Positions 48,970 to 58,228 are shown, numbered from the stretch's first letter. The stretch: DNA of 64,000 nucleotides from an uncultured Spirochaetota bacterium (GCA_937872225.1 CALMRZ010000047.1:1-64000), one strand, 5' to 3'. Translations and numbers: made by a program. Notes: generated by a model from the sequence alone, not told the origin.

Positions 48970-49731
48970 ATGAACAAATTTGAAGAAATTATGCTTAAGA
49001 TATCAAAGATTTTCGGTCTCGCCCTGCTGTCATGTACCCTGCTGCTGATAGTAACCCTGATAATCGTCCAGATTGTTATGTCCGGGGCAAAGCTTCTGGA
49101 GAAAAAAACGCCGAAAGTCACATTCCAGAAATATGATTTTGTCGAAGCGTCCCGGCAGACAGTGGATGAAGCGCGTCCGGAACGTAAAACCGCCATAATG
49201 GTAAAAGACGCTGTCGCCGAGATGAAGCCGCTGTATGAAAAAAAAGTGGATGCCTACCTCCAGGAAAAATCCGAAGAATTATTTAAAAACGCGAACACCA
49301 GGGAAGAAAAGAAGGCCAGTTACCGGAACGACAAGGTCGCTTCCTTCGAAACCGGCAGTCAAAATTCCCTGAACAATGTAATTCAGGACCTTGAGGAAAA
49401 ATTCCGGAAGCCGTATGTTGCCGGTCTTGTTAAGTATGTGAAGGAAGCTGACAATGAAGGGATTGAAGCCTTCACCCAGAACAAGGTCCCGGTCGCGTCG
49501 ATCGCGTATTCAAAGGTGTTTTACAAATACAACCAGGAATTTTCCAGGCAGATGAGGGAAATCAAGGCCCGCGAACAATCGGATTCAGGAATCCAGGGGC
49601 TTCTGGAAAAATCCGCGGTGTATATCATGTTGTTCTTCCTGATATCAATATTCCTTATGGTAAGCGTGATGTTTGCCATAATACGAATTGAAGACAAGAT
49701 CAAGTATCACTTCGTGGCCCTGAAGAAATAG
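48970..49731 (+). CDS. Two-helix membrane protein with long helical periplasmic domain
   Basis: 253 residues: one N-terminal transmembrane helix (about 13-37) and a large helical charged domain (about 40-215). The domain includes VKDAVAEMKPLYEKKVDAYLQEKSEELFKNA. A second membrane helix (about 217-240) completes the protein. The family is not recognised. The topology places the middle domain on one side of the membrane. A strong AAAGGAGG and a promoter precede it. It is lower in GC than its neighbours. Confidence 0.72.
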   Translation: MNKFEEIMLKISKIFGLALLSCTLLLIVTLIIVQIVMSGAKLLEKKTPKVTFQKYDFVEASRQTVDEARPERKTAIMVKDAVAEMKPLYEKKVDAYLQEKSEELFKNANTREEKKASYRNDKVASFETGSQNSLNNVIQDLEEKFRKPYVAGLVKYVKEADNEGIEAFTQNKVPVASIAYSKVFYKYNQEFSRQMREIKAREQSDSGIQGLLEKSAVYIMLFFLISIFLMVSVMFAIIRIEDKIKYHFVALKK

Positions 49732-49907
49732 GATGCCGGAATACATGCCCGGCTGAGGGTTCCGCAGGCAACTGATGGTTGCGGCCCATGTTTTTTTCTT
49801 GCCATGATTAATCTCCTCTGGTATTGTTTCCGGGGTTTCAACCATACATGGAGATGTCAAGCGCTTCACTCGTCATAACCAAAACAAGCTATAAAGGAGG
49901 ATCCATC

Positions 49908-50156
49908 ATGAAAAAGATTTCAGCCGTGGTCGCGTCTGTTGTTTTCCTTGTTGCAGTTCTCATACTGTCCATAGCGGTGTCAGCCGCTAATAAAAAAGAT
50001 CCAAACTGCATCAACAGGTGCAATGTCGACTATACTTCCTGCATGAAGGTCGCCAAAAACAATAATCCGAACATCATAGACCGCATGGCCAGCGAGGATG
50101 AATGCCTGAGGGTGAAACGGACCTGCTATGGATTGTGCTCGGAAAGATTGCAGTAG
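49908..50156 (+). CDS. Small secreted cysteine-containing protein
   Basis: 82 residues from ATG 49908, preceded by AAAGGAGGATCC. A signal peptide (about 1-26, ending VSAA) leads to a mature part of about 55 residues. It has five or six cysteines in paired spacing (NCINRCNVDYTSCM...ECLRVKRTCYGLCSERL), which suggests disulphide bonds in the periplasm. The family is not recognised. A strong terminator follows the stop codon immediately. Confidence 0.78.
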   Translation: MKKISAVVASVVFLVAVLILSIAVSAANKKDPNCINRCNVDYTSCMKVAKNNNPNIIDRMASEDECLRVKRTCYGLCSERLQ

Positions 50157-50160
50157 TAAA

Positions 50161-50188
50161 AAACCCCTGAGTACCTCAGGGGTTTTTT
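50161..50188 (+). terminator. Intrinsic terminator after the small secreted protein
   Basis: CCCCTGAG (50164-50171), loop TAC, CTCAGGGG (50175-50182), then six T (50183-50188). Textbook form. It also separates this gene from the convergent tRNA-Lys gene, and the A-run on its 5' side would allow use from the other strand. Confidence 0.92.
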
Positions 50189-50197
50189 AGTTTTCTG

Positions 50198-50270
<73 letters not shown>

Positions 50271-50300
50271 GAAAACAGTTCCATTATTGCCGGATTGTTC

Positions 50301-50329
50301 ATACAATAAATTTCTTCTTTCATTGTCAA
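50301..50329 (-). promoter_or_regulatory. Sigma-70 promoter of tRNA-Lys
   Basis: On the minus strand TTGACA (50329-50324), 17-base spacer, TTGTAT (50306-50301), about 30 bases ahead of the tRNA 5' end at 50270. Same -35 and spacing as the tRNA-Ala promoter. Confidence 0.65.
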
Positions 50330-50375
50330 GGATTTTGTTTGATTTATTTTCACTAATAATGGCGATGTCGTATCC

Positions 50376-51518
50376 ATGAATATACAATCGAAGCTACCCG
50401 CAGTGGGGGTTACCATTTTTACCGTGATGTCCCGCCTTGCCAACGAGCAGGGCGCCATCAACCTGTCCCAGGGTTTTCCCGATTTCGACGTCGACCCGGA
50501 GCTCATCGGCCTGGTGGACCACTACATGAGGCAGGGGAACAACCAGTATGCCCCCATGCAGGGCGTCATGGACCTGCGGGAGCGGATCTCGGAGAAGGTC
50601 CGGGAGCTCTACGGCGCGGTGTACGCGCCGGCGGAGGAGATCACGGTGACCTCCGGCGGCACCGAGGCGCTCTTCGCGGCGATCACCGCCGTGGTGCATC
50701 CCGGGGACGAGGCGATCCTCTTCGAGCCGGCCTATGATTCCTACGCGCCCACCGTGGCGCTCTGCGGCGGCACGCCGGTCTACTGCCCCATGCGCTTCCC
50801 CGGCTATTCCATCGACTGGGACATGGTGAAGGATTCCATCACGCCCCGGACGCGCTGCATCATCATCAACTCGCCGCACAACCCGTCGGGGGCGGTGCTG
50901 TCCGCCGCCGACATCGAGGCCCTGAAGCAGGTCACGGCGGGCACCGGCATGTACATCGTGAGCGACGAGGTGTACGAGCACATTCTCTTCGACGGCCGAC
51001 GGCACGAGAGCATGTCCCGCTACCCGGAGCTGGCGGCGCGGAGCTTCGTGATCAGCTCTTTCGGAAAGACCTATCACGCCACGGGGTGGAAGATCGGCTA
51101 CTGCCTGGCGCCGAAGCCCCTCTCCGTCGAGTTCCAGAAGATACACCAGTACCTGACCTTCGCCTCCAACACGCCGGTGCAGTGCGCCTACGCGAAGTTC
51201 ATGGAGAAGAAGGAAAAGTACCTGTCGGTGCCGAAGTTCTACGAGGCGAAGCGGGACCTCTTTCTCTCGCTGATACAGGGGTCGCGATTCAAGGTCACGC
51301 CCAGCAGGGGCACCTACTTCCAGATGCTCGACTACTCGGAGATCACCGATGAGGCGGACACGGCCTTCGCCCGGAGGATGACCATCGAGCACGGGGTTGC
51401 CGCCATCCCGCCGTCGGTCTTTTACCATGACGGCCGGGACAACAGGGTGCTCCGGTTCTGCTTCGCAAAAAAAGACGAGACCCTCGAGCGGGCCGCGGAG
51501 CGCCTATGCGGGATCTGA
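50376..51518 (+). CDS. PLP-dependent aminotransferase (glutamine/methionine type, YbdL-like)
   Basis: 380 residues of fold-type I class I/II aminotransferases. Landmarks are INLSQGFPDFDVDPEL, NQYAPMQGVMDLRERI, VTSGGTEALFAAI, INSPHNPSGAVL and YIVSDEVYEHILFD. The PLP lysine is in SSFGKTYHATGWKIGY. The closest pattern is the glutamine transaminase/methionine aminotransferase YbdL. The adjacent omega-amidase gene, overlapped by 13 bases, supports a glutamine-transaminase/omega-amidase pathway that regenerates methionine or phenylalanine from keto acids. Confidence 0.9.
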   Translation: MNIQSKLPAVGVTIFTVMSRLANEQGAINLSQGFPDFDVDPELIGLVDHYMRQGNNQYAPMQGVMDLRERISEKVRELYGAVYAPAEEITVTSGGTEALFAAITAVVHPGDEAILFEPAYDSYAPTVALCGGTPVYCPMRFPGYSIDWDMVKDSITPRTRCIIINSPHNPSGAVLSAADIEALKQVTAGTGMYIVSDEVYEHILFDGRRHESMSRYPELAARSFVISSFGKTYHATGWKIGYCLAPKPLSVEFQKIHQYLTFASNTPVQCAYAKFMEKKEKYLSVPKFYEAKRDLFLSLIQGSRFKVTPSRGTYFQMLDYSEITDEADTAFARRMTIEHGVAAIPPSVFYHDGRDNRVLRFCFAKKDETLERAAERLCGI

Positions 51519-52282
51519 ACGTAACCATCATACAAACCGACCTGGCCTGGCACGACGCGGAGACAAACTGTACCCGCCTTGACGGCGTCATCAGGTCCAT
51601 TGCCGGGCCGACCGACCTGGTGCTCCTCCCGGAGATGTTTTCCACCGGGTTCACCATGGAGCCGGCGGCCTGCGCCGAAGGCATGGACGGCATCGCGGTG
51701 AAGCGCCTCCTCGAATGGGCGCGGGAGAAGAACGCCGACGCGGCCGGGAGCGTCGCCGTCAGGGAGGAAGGCCGGTTCTACAACCGCCTCGTGTGGGCGC
51801 GGCCCGGCGGCTCCGTCATCACCTATGACAAGCGGCACCTCTTCCGCATGGCCGGCGAGGAGAAGGTGTACACGGCCGGCGGCGCCAGGCCGGTGATCGA
51901 GCTCAACGGCTGGAAGATCAGGCCCTTCATATGCTACGACCTCCGCTTCCCGGTGTGGTCGCGGAACAGGAACCTGGAATATGACATTGCCGTCTACGTC
52001 GCCAACTGGCCGGAGAAACGCGCCGCGCACTGGCGGGCCCTCCTCAGGGCCCGGGCCATAGAGAACCAGTGTTACGTCATCGGCGTAAACCGCATCGGCG
52101 CTGACGGCAACGGCGTGTCCTACTGCGGCGATTCCGCCGTGATAGATTTCACGGGGAACACCCTGTTCGAAAAGGGGAACGGCGAATGCGCGGCCACCGT
52201 CGCGCTCTCCTTCGGCGTCCTCGCCGACTACCGGCGCGCCTTCCCGGCATGGAAGGACGCCGATGAATTCGTCCTCCCGTGA
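51506..52282 (+). CDS. Nitrilase-family omega-amidase (YafV-like)
   Basis: 258 residues with the Glu-Lys-Cys triad of carbon-nitrogen hydrolases: LVLLPEMFSTGF (Glu), TYDKRHLFRMAGE (Lys) and IRPFICYDLRFPVWSRN (Cys), plus NWPEKRAAHWRALLRARAIENQCYVIGVNRIG. It is very close to YafV-type omega-amidases, which hydrolyse alpha-ketoglutaramate or alpha-ketosuccinamate. Start ATG lies in the end of the aminotransferase gene; translation is probably coupled. Confidence 0.92.
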   Translation: MRDLNVTIIQTDLAWHDAETNCTRLDGVIRSIAGPTDLVLLPEMFSTGFTMEPAACAEGMDGIAVKRLLEWAREKNADAAGSVAVREEGRFYNRLVWARPGGSVITYDKRHLFRMAGEEKVYTAGGARPVIELNGWKIRPFICYDLRFPVWSRNRNLEYDIAVYVANWPEKRAAHWRALLRARAIENQCYVIGVNRIGADGNGVSYCGDSAVIDFTGNTLFEKGNGECAATVALSFGVLADYRRAFPAWKDADEFVLP

Positions 52283-52315
52283 CGGCATTCGGCCCGGCAA
52301 TTCAGGATAACAACA

Positions 52316-52990
52316 ATGAAGATCATATCATCATGGAGCGGGGGCAAGGACAGCGCCCTGGCCTGCTACCGCGCGATGAAAGAAGGCCACACCGTGGAGT
52401 GCCTTCTCAACCTGGTGTCCGCGCAGGAAAAGCGCTGCTGCTTCCACGGCACCGATGCGCGCCTTCTCGCTGACCAGGCGCGGTGTATCGGCATACCCCT
52501 CGTCCAGAAGGAGATGGGCGAGGACATGGGGGAATACGAGCGGGATTTCAAGGAAGCCGTCCATGGCCTCGGGTCCTCCGGCATGGAGGGGATGGTCTTC
52601 GGCGACATTTACCTTGACGAGCACCGGGAGTGGGTTGAGCGGGTGTGCGGCGATATCGGCATCGTTCCCCTGGAGCCCCTCTGGAACAGCGATCCGCGGG
52701 GCGTGATAGACGAGTTCCTCGACGCGGGTTTCAGGGCGGTCATCGTCAGCTGCAGGGAGGAGCTGGGAAAGGATTTCGTGGGCCGCGAGGTGGACCGGGA
52801 GGCGCTGGCGCGCCTTGAACGCCTCGGCCTGTGCCCCTGCGGCGAGCGCGGAGAATATCACACCATCGTCGTTGACGGGCCGATCTTCAGCAAGCGGATA
52901 CGGATAACAAAGGCGGAGCCCGTGCTCAAGGAAGGGTTCTGGCGCCACTGGTTTCTCGATATTCGGGAATATGAACTGGAGGATAGATGA
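52316..52990 (+). CDS. Dph6-like ATP pyrophosphatase
   Basis: 224 residues of the PP-loop (adenine nucleotide alpha-hydrolase) family. The ATP motif SWSGGKDSALACYRAM lies near the start, and the family ending GERGEYHTIVVDGPIFSKRI follows. The archaeal/eukaryotic member makes diphthamide, but bacteria lack diphthamide, so the bacterial substrate is unknown. AGGA precedes the ATG. It lies 33 bases after the omega-amidase and overlaps the next reading frame by four bases. Confidence 0.88.
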   Translation: MKIISSWSGGKDSALACYRAMKEGHTVECLLNLVSAQEKRCCFHGTDARLLADQARCIGIPLVQKEMGEDMGEYERDFKEAVHGLGSSGMEGMVFGDIYLDEHREWVERVCGDIGIVPLEPLWNSDPRGVIDEFLDAGFRAVIVSCREELGKDFVGREVDREALARLERLGLCPCGERGEYHTIVVDGPIFSKRIRITKAEPVLKEGFWRHWFLDIREYELEDR

Positions 52991-53425
52991 TGGTTCAGGC
53001 AAGACGCGGCGATTTATCCGAAGAGGAGAAGGGAAGGCCCTATGCCGGGTATTATTACCGGGAGCCGGCGCCGGTCCCCGGCGCTATCCTGGAAGCGATC
53101 AACGGCGGCCCCATTGATCCCCTGGACGCGCTTTCCTTCAGCGAAATAAACAGACTCCTTGAACCGGGGTACCTCCCGAAAGAAACCGGCCACTGCATCC
53201 GGCGTGGAGATGCGGAGCCGCTTCTGGATCGGCGGGAACCTCAGGGTCAACTGGCTCCCGGAGCGGTCGCCGGTGAACCGGCCCGTCAACTCGCGCCTCG
53301 TCCGCAGGCTGGCGCTACCCCGGGACGCGGCGCTGCAGATGGCCCTCCATTGCGCCCATGAATACAACAATCTTGCGGCGATACTGCCTGAGTTATACCG
53401 GGATTATGGAAAAAACGGGTGCTGA
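52987..53425 (+). pseudogene. Degraded gene, possibly DAPG-hydrolase-like
   Basis: The first frame (52987 to about 53195) gives a sensible protein up to FSEINRLLEPGYLPKETGHCI. The second frame (about 53205-53425) resumes with VEMRSRFWIGGNLRVNWLPE and HCAHEYNNLAAILPELYRDYG. The two parts resemble the beginning and end of DAPG-hydrolase-family (PhlG-like) proteins, which usually have a longer catalytic centre between them. An internal deletion with frameshift is therefore likely. Family assignment is by memory of the pattern and is uncertain; the break in frame is clear. Confidence 0.5.
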
Positions 53426-53465
53426 TTGCCGTCCGCGGGCCCGCTGCCGCGCGGCATGATGAGCG

Positions 53466-54386
53466 TCAGTCCTTGAGGAGTATGCCCGGGTTCACGGCCA
53501 CGTCGCCGCGCCGGACTTCAAAGTGGAGGTGCGGGCCCGTGGTCCTTCCGGTATTCCCTGAAAGGCCGACGACTGCCCCCCGCTTGACCGTGTCTCCCGG
53601 GCGGACGAGGGGGCGCGACAGGTGACCGTAGTAGCTCCGGTAGCCGCACTCGTGCTGGACAACCACCAGGTTGCCGTATCCTCCCTCGAAGCCGGTGAAA
53701 ATCACCTTGCCGTCGCGGGCCGCCAGTACCTCGGAGCCACGGGGGCATGACACGTCAACGCCGGAATGAAACTCGATGTCGCGATAATTGAAAGGATTGC
53801 GCCTTTTTCCAAAGCGCGACGTCAGGTGCGGCGCACGTTTCTGCGGCAGGGGATACATGAAGCCGGTCCCCAGGAAAAGGGACCGTTCCAGGTTGGATAT
53901 CTTGCCGCAGGGTATGAAGAGATATTTTTTTTCGAAGCCGCTGCACCTGTTCACCCGGTACACGTATTCCGGGCGTATCTGGTTTTCCCGGAGCATCCGG
54001 GAGATTTTTTTCGCGTCGCTGCCGCTGACGACGGTCCCCCGCATGTTGGGGATGTAGATTTTCCTGCCGGGCACGATATCCTTCGGCGTCGAAAAGCCGT
54101 TGACCGAAAGGAGCGTGTCAATGTCCTGGGAGGAGCGGGCCAGGATCGTCCAGAAGGTGTCGTTTTTTTTAACGGTGTAGGCGTAGAATTTCAGCTCCGG
54201 AAGCTCATGATCCGGTCGCCTGCTTTTTATCACGTAGATGCTTTTCCTGACATCGTTCCTGATCGATTTCACCGTCTCTCCGGAGGAATCCAGGGTTGCG
54301 AGCTCCCTGACCTGGTCAACGCCCGCCTCCGCCACGAAGGGAACGACAAGCACCAGGAGGATTGTACAGACGGAAATTATTTTCAT
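53466..54386 (-). CDS. LysM/M23 peptidase, cell-wall endopeptidase
   Basis: 306 residues from ATG 54386. A signal peptide (MKIISVCTILLVLVVPFVAEA) is followed by a LysM region (AYTVKKNDTFWTILARSSQDIDTLLSVNGF...VPGRKIYIPN). The zinc metallopeptidase domain has HSGVDVSCPRGSEVLAARDGKVIFTGF and GPHLHFEVRRG (H-x3-D and HxH ligands). It would cut peptide cross-links in peptidoglycan, or act as a division activator if inactive. All ligands are present. The upstream frame extension to 54530 is not typical of a signal peptide. Confidence 0.9.
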   Translation of the reverse strand: MKIISVCTILLVLVVPFVAEAGVDQVRELATLDSSGETVKSIRNDVRKSIYVIKSRRPDHELPELKFYAYTVKKNDTFWTILARSSQDIDTLLSVNGFSTPKDIVPGRKIYIPNMRGTVVSGSDAKKISRMLRENQIRPEYVYRVNRCSGFEKKYLFIPCGKISNLERSLFLGTGFMYPLPQKRAPHLTSRFGKRRNPFNYRDIEFHSGVDVSCPRGSEVLAARDGKVIFTGFEGGYGNLVVVQHECGYRSYYGHLSRPLVRPGDTVKRGAVVGLSGNTGRTTGPHLHFEVRRGDVAVNPGILLKD

Positions 54387-54574
54387 GACTGCGATCAACC
54401 GTACCCGCGCAAATAGGTAAATCCTGCCGTGATTCCCATGAGAGCCTGGAATGCTGCCCCGTTTCATGCCTAAGGGCGGCGGTTCATGGACCGACAGGTT
54501 TGGAACACGTCTACTTGTTTTTCGGTACAATACGGCCGCGGGTTTAGAGAATATCTAATCCGACATAATATTTT

Positions 54575-55762
54575 TTAGCGGTGTCCGTCACGGGGAGGCA
54601 ATGTTTCCCTCAGAAGCCGTAATACATTCCCGCCCATGATGAGGCCGACCTCGTCTTCGGAAAAAGCGCTGTTGAGAAGGGCGTCGGCCAGGCCGGGCAG
54701 GCCGGCAGTGTCAAAAGGGACCTGGACCAGGCCGTCGTAATCGGAGCCGAGCGCGACATGCCGTATGCCGGCACGGTCAGCGGCGTACCGTATCGAACGC
54801 ACGACGGCATCAATGGATTCGCCGCAGGTTGCCTTGGGGAAATAGCCGATGCCGATGACGCCGCCTTTTTCCGCTATCATCCTGATATGGCGGTCGCTGA
54901 TGTTGCGCACGCCGGGGCAAACTCCCCGGACACCGGTGTGGGACACGACCATCGGCCGGGTGGCCATGGCAAGGACGTCATCGATGGTCCTGGGCGACGC
55001 GTGTGCCAGGTCTATGATCATCCCCTTCGCTTCCATGAGACGAATCATTGTCTTTCCTTTCTTCGTGAGGCCGTATTTCTCCGCGCCGTGGGCCGAGCCG
55101 GCCATGTCGTTATCGAAGAAATGGGTGGGCGACATCATGCGGAAACCGGCGCGGTAGAGGACGTCGATGTTGGCCGTGTCGCCTTCCAGCACCTGGGCGC
55201 CCTCGATGGAAAGAAGAGCGGCGGTGATGGCCTGGTCCTTCGCGCGGCGCTCCAGGTACCGGTTGAGGCTTTCCACCGAGGTTATAATGGAGCACCGGCC
55301 TCCCGACGTGCGGCAATACTCATGCAGCCGTTCGGACTGGTACAGAGCGCGCTCCCTCATGCTGAACCAGGTGCGCGCCGGCCAGCGCTGAGCTATGAGT
55401 CCCATCGTCTCAAGGTCGCAGCTGTCGCGGACATTGTCTCCGTATCCCATCATGCCCAGGGGCGCTTTGGATACGACGGAAAAAGTCTGCAGGGCCGCAC
55501 CGCCCTCGATGAGGCGCGGAATATCCACGTGGCCGCGGCTGTTCCGTTCGCGGAGGTCCCGGTTCCACAGGAGCGCGTCGCAGTGAAGGTCGGCTATGAA
55601 GCTCTTTTGGACCAGGGCCCGGGCCCGTGATGACGGACGAGACAGGGGCTTTCCGCCGATGCGGTTAGTAAGAGTGTCGAGGAGGACCGGAAAGAGGGTA
55701 AAGAAAAAAACTGCAAGAACGGAGATGATGATGCCGGCGACCTTGAGGGTTTTTCTTATCAT
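54575..55762 (-). CDS. Membrane dipeptidase (renal dipeptidase family M19)
   Basis: 395 residues from ATG 55762 with AGGAG upstream. An N-terminal membrane anchor (about 9-30) precedes an M19 TIM-barrel. Metal ligands are in FIADLHCDALLWNRD (HxD), LLSIEGAQVLEG (Glu), MIIDLAHASPRTIDDVL and PMVVSHTGVRGVC (His), with a final Asp in HVALGSDYDGLVQVP. It hydrolyses dipeptides, probably outside the cytoplasm. Complete. Confidence 0.9.
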   Translation of the reverse strand: MIRKTLKVAGIIISVLAVFFFTLFPVLLDTLTNRIGGKPLSRPSSRARALVQKSFIADLHCDALLWNRDLRERNSRGHVDIPRLIEGGAALQTFSVVSKAPLGMMGYGDNVRDSCDLETMGLIAQRWPARTWFSMRERALYQSERLHEYCRTSGGRCSIITSVESLNRYLERRAKDQAITAALLSIEGAQVLEGDTANIDVLYRAGFRMMSPTHFFDNDMAGSAHGAEKYGLTKKGKTMIRLMEAKGMIIDLAHASPRTIDDVLAMATRPMVVSHTGVRGVCPGVRNISDRHIRMIAEKGGVIGIGYFPKATCGESIDAVVRSIRYAADRAGIRHVALGSDYDGLVQVPFDTAGLPGLADALLNSAFSEDEVGLIMGGNVLRLLRETLPPRDGHR

Positions 55763-55905
55763 GACAGGCTCCTGTATGGTTGCATCATGTCTGGATATAC
55801 CCGAGCAGATATGGCGGGAAAAGTAAACCACTTTCTTTTCCCGCCATAATGTACTTGACCGCAGTCGGAAAAAGTATCAAACAAAACAGAGCGGTTGGAT
55901 GCATC

Positions 55906-56667
55906 ATGGGTATCAATTATCAGGACATAGCGGGGACCTATGATAACTGGCGGTCATATTCTCCGGACGTGGTTAGAACACTATGCCGGCTGGGGAATCT
56001 TCGCGACGGCGCACGTGTGCTGGATATCGGGTGCGGCACCGGGAGCCTGGGATCTCAAATCCATGAATACGCCGGAGCTACAGTGACCGGTATTGATCGG
56101 TCGCTGCAGATGCTCGCGGGTGCCGGAGGCAGATACGTGCGCCCCTTATGCGGGGACCTTGACGGGACAAGCCTCCCTTTTAAAGATGACGTCTTCGATG
56201 CGATAATCGGGACCTACGTCATCCACCATGTCCGCCATCTCGGGCCGCTCTTTTCGGAGTGCTTCCGGGTCCTGCGCGCCGGCATGATCTTGCTCCTCAC
56301 GTCGAGTCATGAACAGATAGAGTGTTATCATCCCGTCTTAAAGAAATTTTTCCCCGGTTTTGTGGAGCTCGAAAAAAACCGTTTTCCAGATATCTGCGCT
56401 GTGACATCGCTCCTTGATCGCGCAGGTTTTCGCCATGTCGAGTTCCATGATGTATTTCTGGAGAAGATCGTTCTTGATCGTGCATATCTGGAAAAAGTCG
56501 AAGGGAAATTCGTTTCGACATATCATCTGCTTCCGAAGGAAGAATTTGACCGCGGGGCAAGAATGCTCAGGCGCTATATCGAAGAGTCCGGAGCGCCGGT
56601 ATGTCAGGAATGGCGCGGAACTCTCATTGCGGGTAAAAAATATACCCGCCCCGTAAAATCATATTGA
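55906..56667 (+). CDS. Class I SAM-dependent methyltransferase
   Basis: 253 residues from ATG 55906 (MGINYQDIAGTYDNW). The SAM-binding motif is VLDIGCGTGSLGSQIHEY, and GTYVIHHVRHLGPLFSECFRVLRAG follows, as in UbiE/Methyltransf_11 enzymes. The substrate is unknown. An upstream open frame (55780) is not typical. Base composition is slightly more AT-rich than its neighbours. A clear promoter for the next gene lies between them. Confidence 0.88.
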   Translation: MGINYQDIAGTYDNWRSYSPDVVRTLCRLGNLRDGARVLDIGCGTGSLGSQIHEYAGATVTGIDRSLQMLAGAGGRYVRPLCGDLDGTSLPFKDDVFDAIIGTYVIHHVRHLGPLFSECFRVLRAGMILLLTSSHEQIECYHPVLKKFFPGFVELEKNRFPDICAVTSLLDRAGFRHVEFHDVFLEKIVLDRAYLEKVEGKFVSTYHLLPKEEFDRGARMLRRYIEESGAPVCQEWRGTLIAGKKYTRPVKSY

Positions 56668-56693
56668 CAATAAAAATTACACGGATGTATAGT
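56664..56693 (+). promoter_or_regulatory. Sigma-70 promoter of the bactofilin gene
   Basis: TTGACA (56664-56669), an 18-base spacer, TATAGT (56688-56693) with TG just before the -10. The ATG at 56726 is preceded by AGAGG. Good promoter. Confidence 0.7.
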
Positions 56694-56725
56694 GGCCGCA
56701 AATGTCTAAGAGATAAGAGGTCAGT

Positions 56726-57157
56726 ATGGCTATCGCAAAGGCAAGCGGTGATATAGCGAATAATGTGATCGGCGAAAATTCCTATTTCACCGGGACCTTC
56801 CTTATAAACGGATCGCTCAGGATCGACGGGAGGTTCGAGGGCAAGTACCTCCAGGCCGAACAGCTTTATATCGGCTCCACCGGCAAGATCCGCACCAACA
56901 TTAACGCGGTGTCCGTCATCGTTGAAGGGCTGGTCATAGGCAACATCAACGCCTCGAGCCGGGTGCTCCTCATGCCCACGGCCAAAATACTCGGCGACAT
57001 CAAGACCCCGGAGCTCATCATCCAGAACGGCGTCATCCTCGAGGGGCGCTGCACCATTGCCAACGATCTCCGTTCGTCGGCCAAGGACCTCATCGGCGCC
57101 GAATACGAGAAGAACAAGATAATCCCTGAGGAGTTTCTTGCAAAGAGAAGTTCTTAA
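56726..57157 (+). CDS. Bactofilin (polymer-forming cytoskeletal protein)
   Basis: 143 residues. The beta-helical bactofilin core reads SYFTGTFLINGSLRIDGRFEGKYLQAEQLYIGSTGKIRTNINAVSVIVEGLVIGNINASSRVLLMPTAKILGDIKTPELIIQNGVILEGRC, with short charged ends. Bactofilins polymerise without nucleotide and help set cell shape in spirochaetes. Nearby genes for an M23 peptidase (53466) fit the common bactofilin-peptidase link. It overlaps pdxA by 20 bases. Confidence 0.93.
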   Translation: MAIAKASGDIANNVIGENSYFTGTFLINGSLRIDGRFEGKYLQAEQLYIGSTGKIRTNINAVSVIVEGLVIGNINASSRVLLMPTAKILGDIKTPELIIQNGVILEGRCTIANDLRSSAKDLIGAEYEKNKIIPEEFLAKRSS

Positions 57158-58166
57158 GCTCGGCGTTACCGCGGGGGACCCCGCCGGTATCGGACCCGAG
57201 GTGGCCCTGAAGTCAATCAACGCCCTCGACGACCATTCGATCATTCCAATATTAATCGGCCGCGCCACTGCGCTGGAAAAGAATTATCCAGGCCTGTTCT
57301 CAGGATATGAAATCATTTCCCGGCAGGATGAAAAGCCTGTGCCCGGGAAGAAGTATCTGCTTGACGTTCCCCTCGACCTTCCTGTCCCCAAACCGGGAGG
57401 CGGCACTATTGATACGGGCAGGGAGGCCCTTGCCTGCATCGACGCGGCCATAGAACTGTGGCGCTCGGGAGCGATAGACGCCGTTGTCACCGCCCCGGTG
57501 AGCAAGGGCCTCATAGAAAAAACCGGCGTTCACTTCACCGGCCACACGGAATACATGGCTGAAAAAATCGGCGAAGCGGACCGCCCCCTCATGATGATGT
57601 TTTCGGAAAAGTACCGGGTGCTGCTCGCGTCGACCCATGTGCCGGTGTCCGGCGTAACCGGGAGCCTCGGCCTCGATCGGATACTGGCGGTCATCAGGGC
57701 CGGGTACGCTTCAATCAGGTCAATCGACGGCGGCGCCGTCAGGCTTGCCATCACCGGCCTTGACCCCCATTGCGGCGACGACGGCGCCATCGGGACCTTC
57801 GACCGGGAGGTCACCTCCCGCGCGGTTGCGATTGCCCGGGAGGAAAAAATTCCGGTCGAAGGGCCCTTTGCCGCTGACACCCTCTTCATCCCCTCCGTGT
57901 GGGAGCGCTACAGCCTGGTTATCGCCCAGTACCACGACCAGGGCCTTATCCCCTTTAAGATGCTCGCCTTTGACGAAGGCGTCAACGTTACCCTCGGTCT
58001 CTCCATGGTGCGTACCTCCGTGGACCACGGCACGGCCTTTGGCATAGCCGGGAATAACATGGCGCGATGGAGCAGCATGACCGAAGCGATCATGCTTGCG
58101 CGGCGCCTGGCGTCAGTGCGGGGCGGGCAGGCGACATCAAGGCGGGGATGTCATACTGCGCCGTAG
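57138..58166 (+). CDS. pdxA: 4-hydroxythreonine-4-phosphate dehydrogenase PdxA
   Basis: PdxA oxidises 4-hydroxythreonine phosphate in pyridoxal phosphate synthesis. 342 residues with LGVTAGDPAGIGPEVALKS, VVTAPVSKGLIEKTGVHFTGHTEYMAE and ITGLDPHCGDDGAIGTFDRE. The segment AQYHDQGLIPFKMLAFDEGVNVTLGL holds metal-binding His residues. Translation starts at TTG 57138 within the bactofilin gene. Complete apart from a slightly unusual basic C-terminus. Confidence 0.94.
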   Translation: MQREVLKLGVTAGDPAGIGPEVALKSINALDDHSIIPILIGRATALEKNYPGLFSGYEIISRQDEKPVPGKKYLLDVPLDLPVPKPGGGTIDTGREALACIDAAIELWRSGAIDAVVTAPVSKGLIEKTGVHFTGHTEYMAEKIGEADRPLMMMFSEKYRVLLASTHVPVSGVTGSLGLDRILAVIRAGYASIRSIDGGAVRLAITGLDPHCGDDGAIGTFDREVTSRAVAIAREEKIPVEGPFAADTLFIPSVWERYSLVIAQYHDQGLIPFKMLAFDEGVNVTLGLSMVRTSVDHGTAFGIAGNNMARWSSMTEAIMLARRLASVRGGQATSRRGCHTAP

Positions 58167-58228
58167 TATATCGAAGATGATGCATCAACCGGTACCGGTC
58201 GGAGCGGCGGCCTGGTTGGGTAGGCCTC

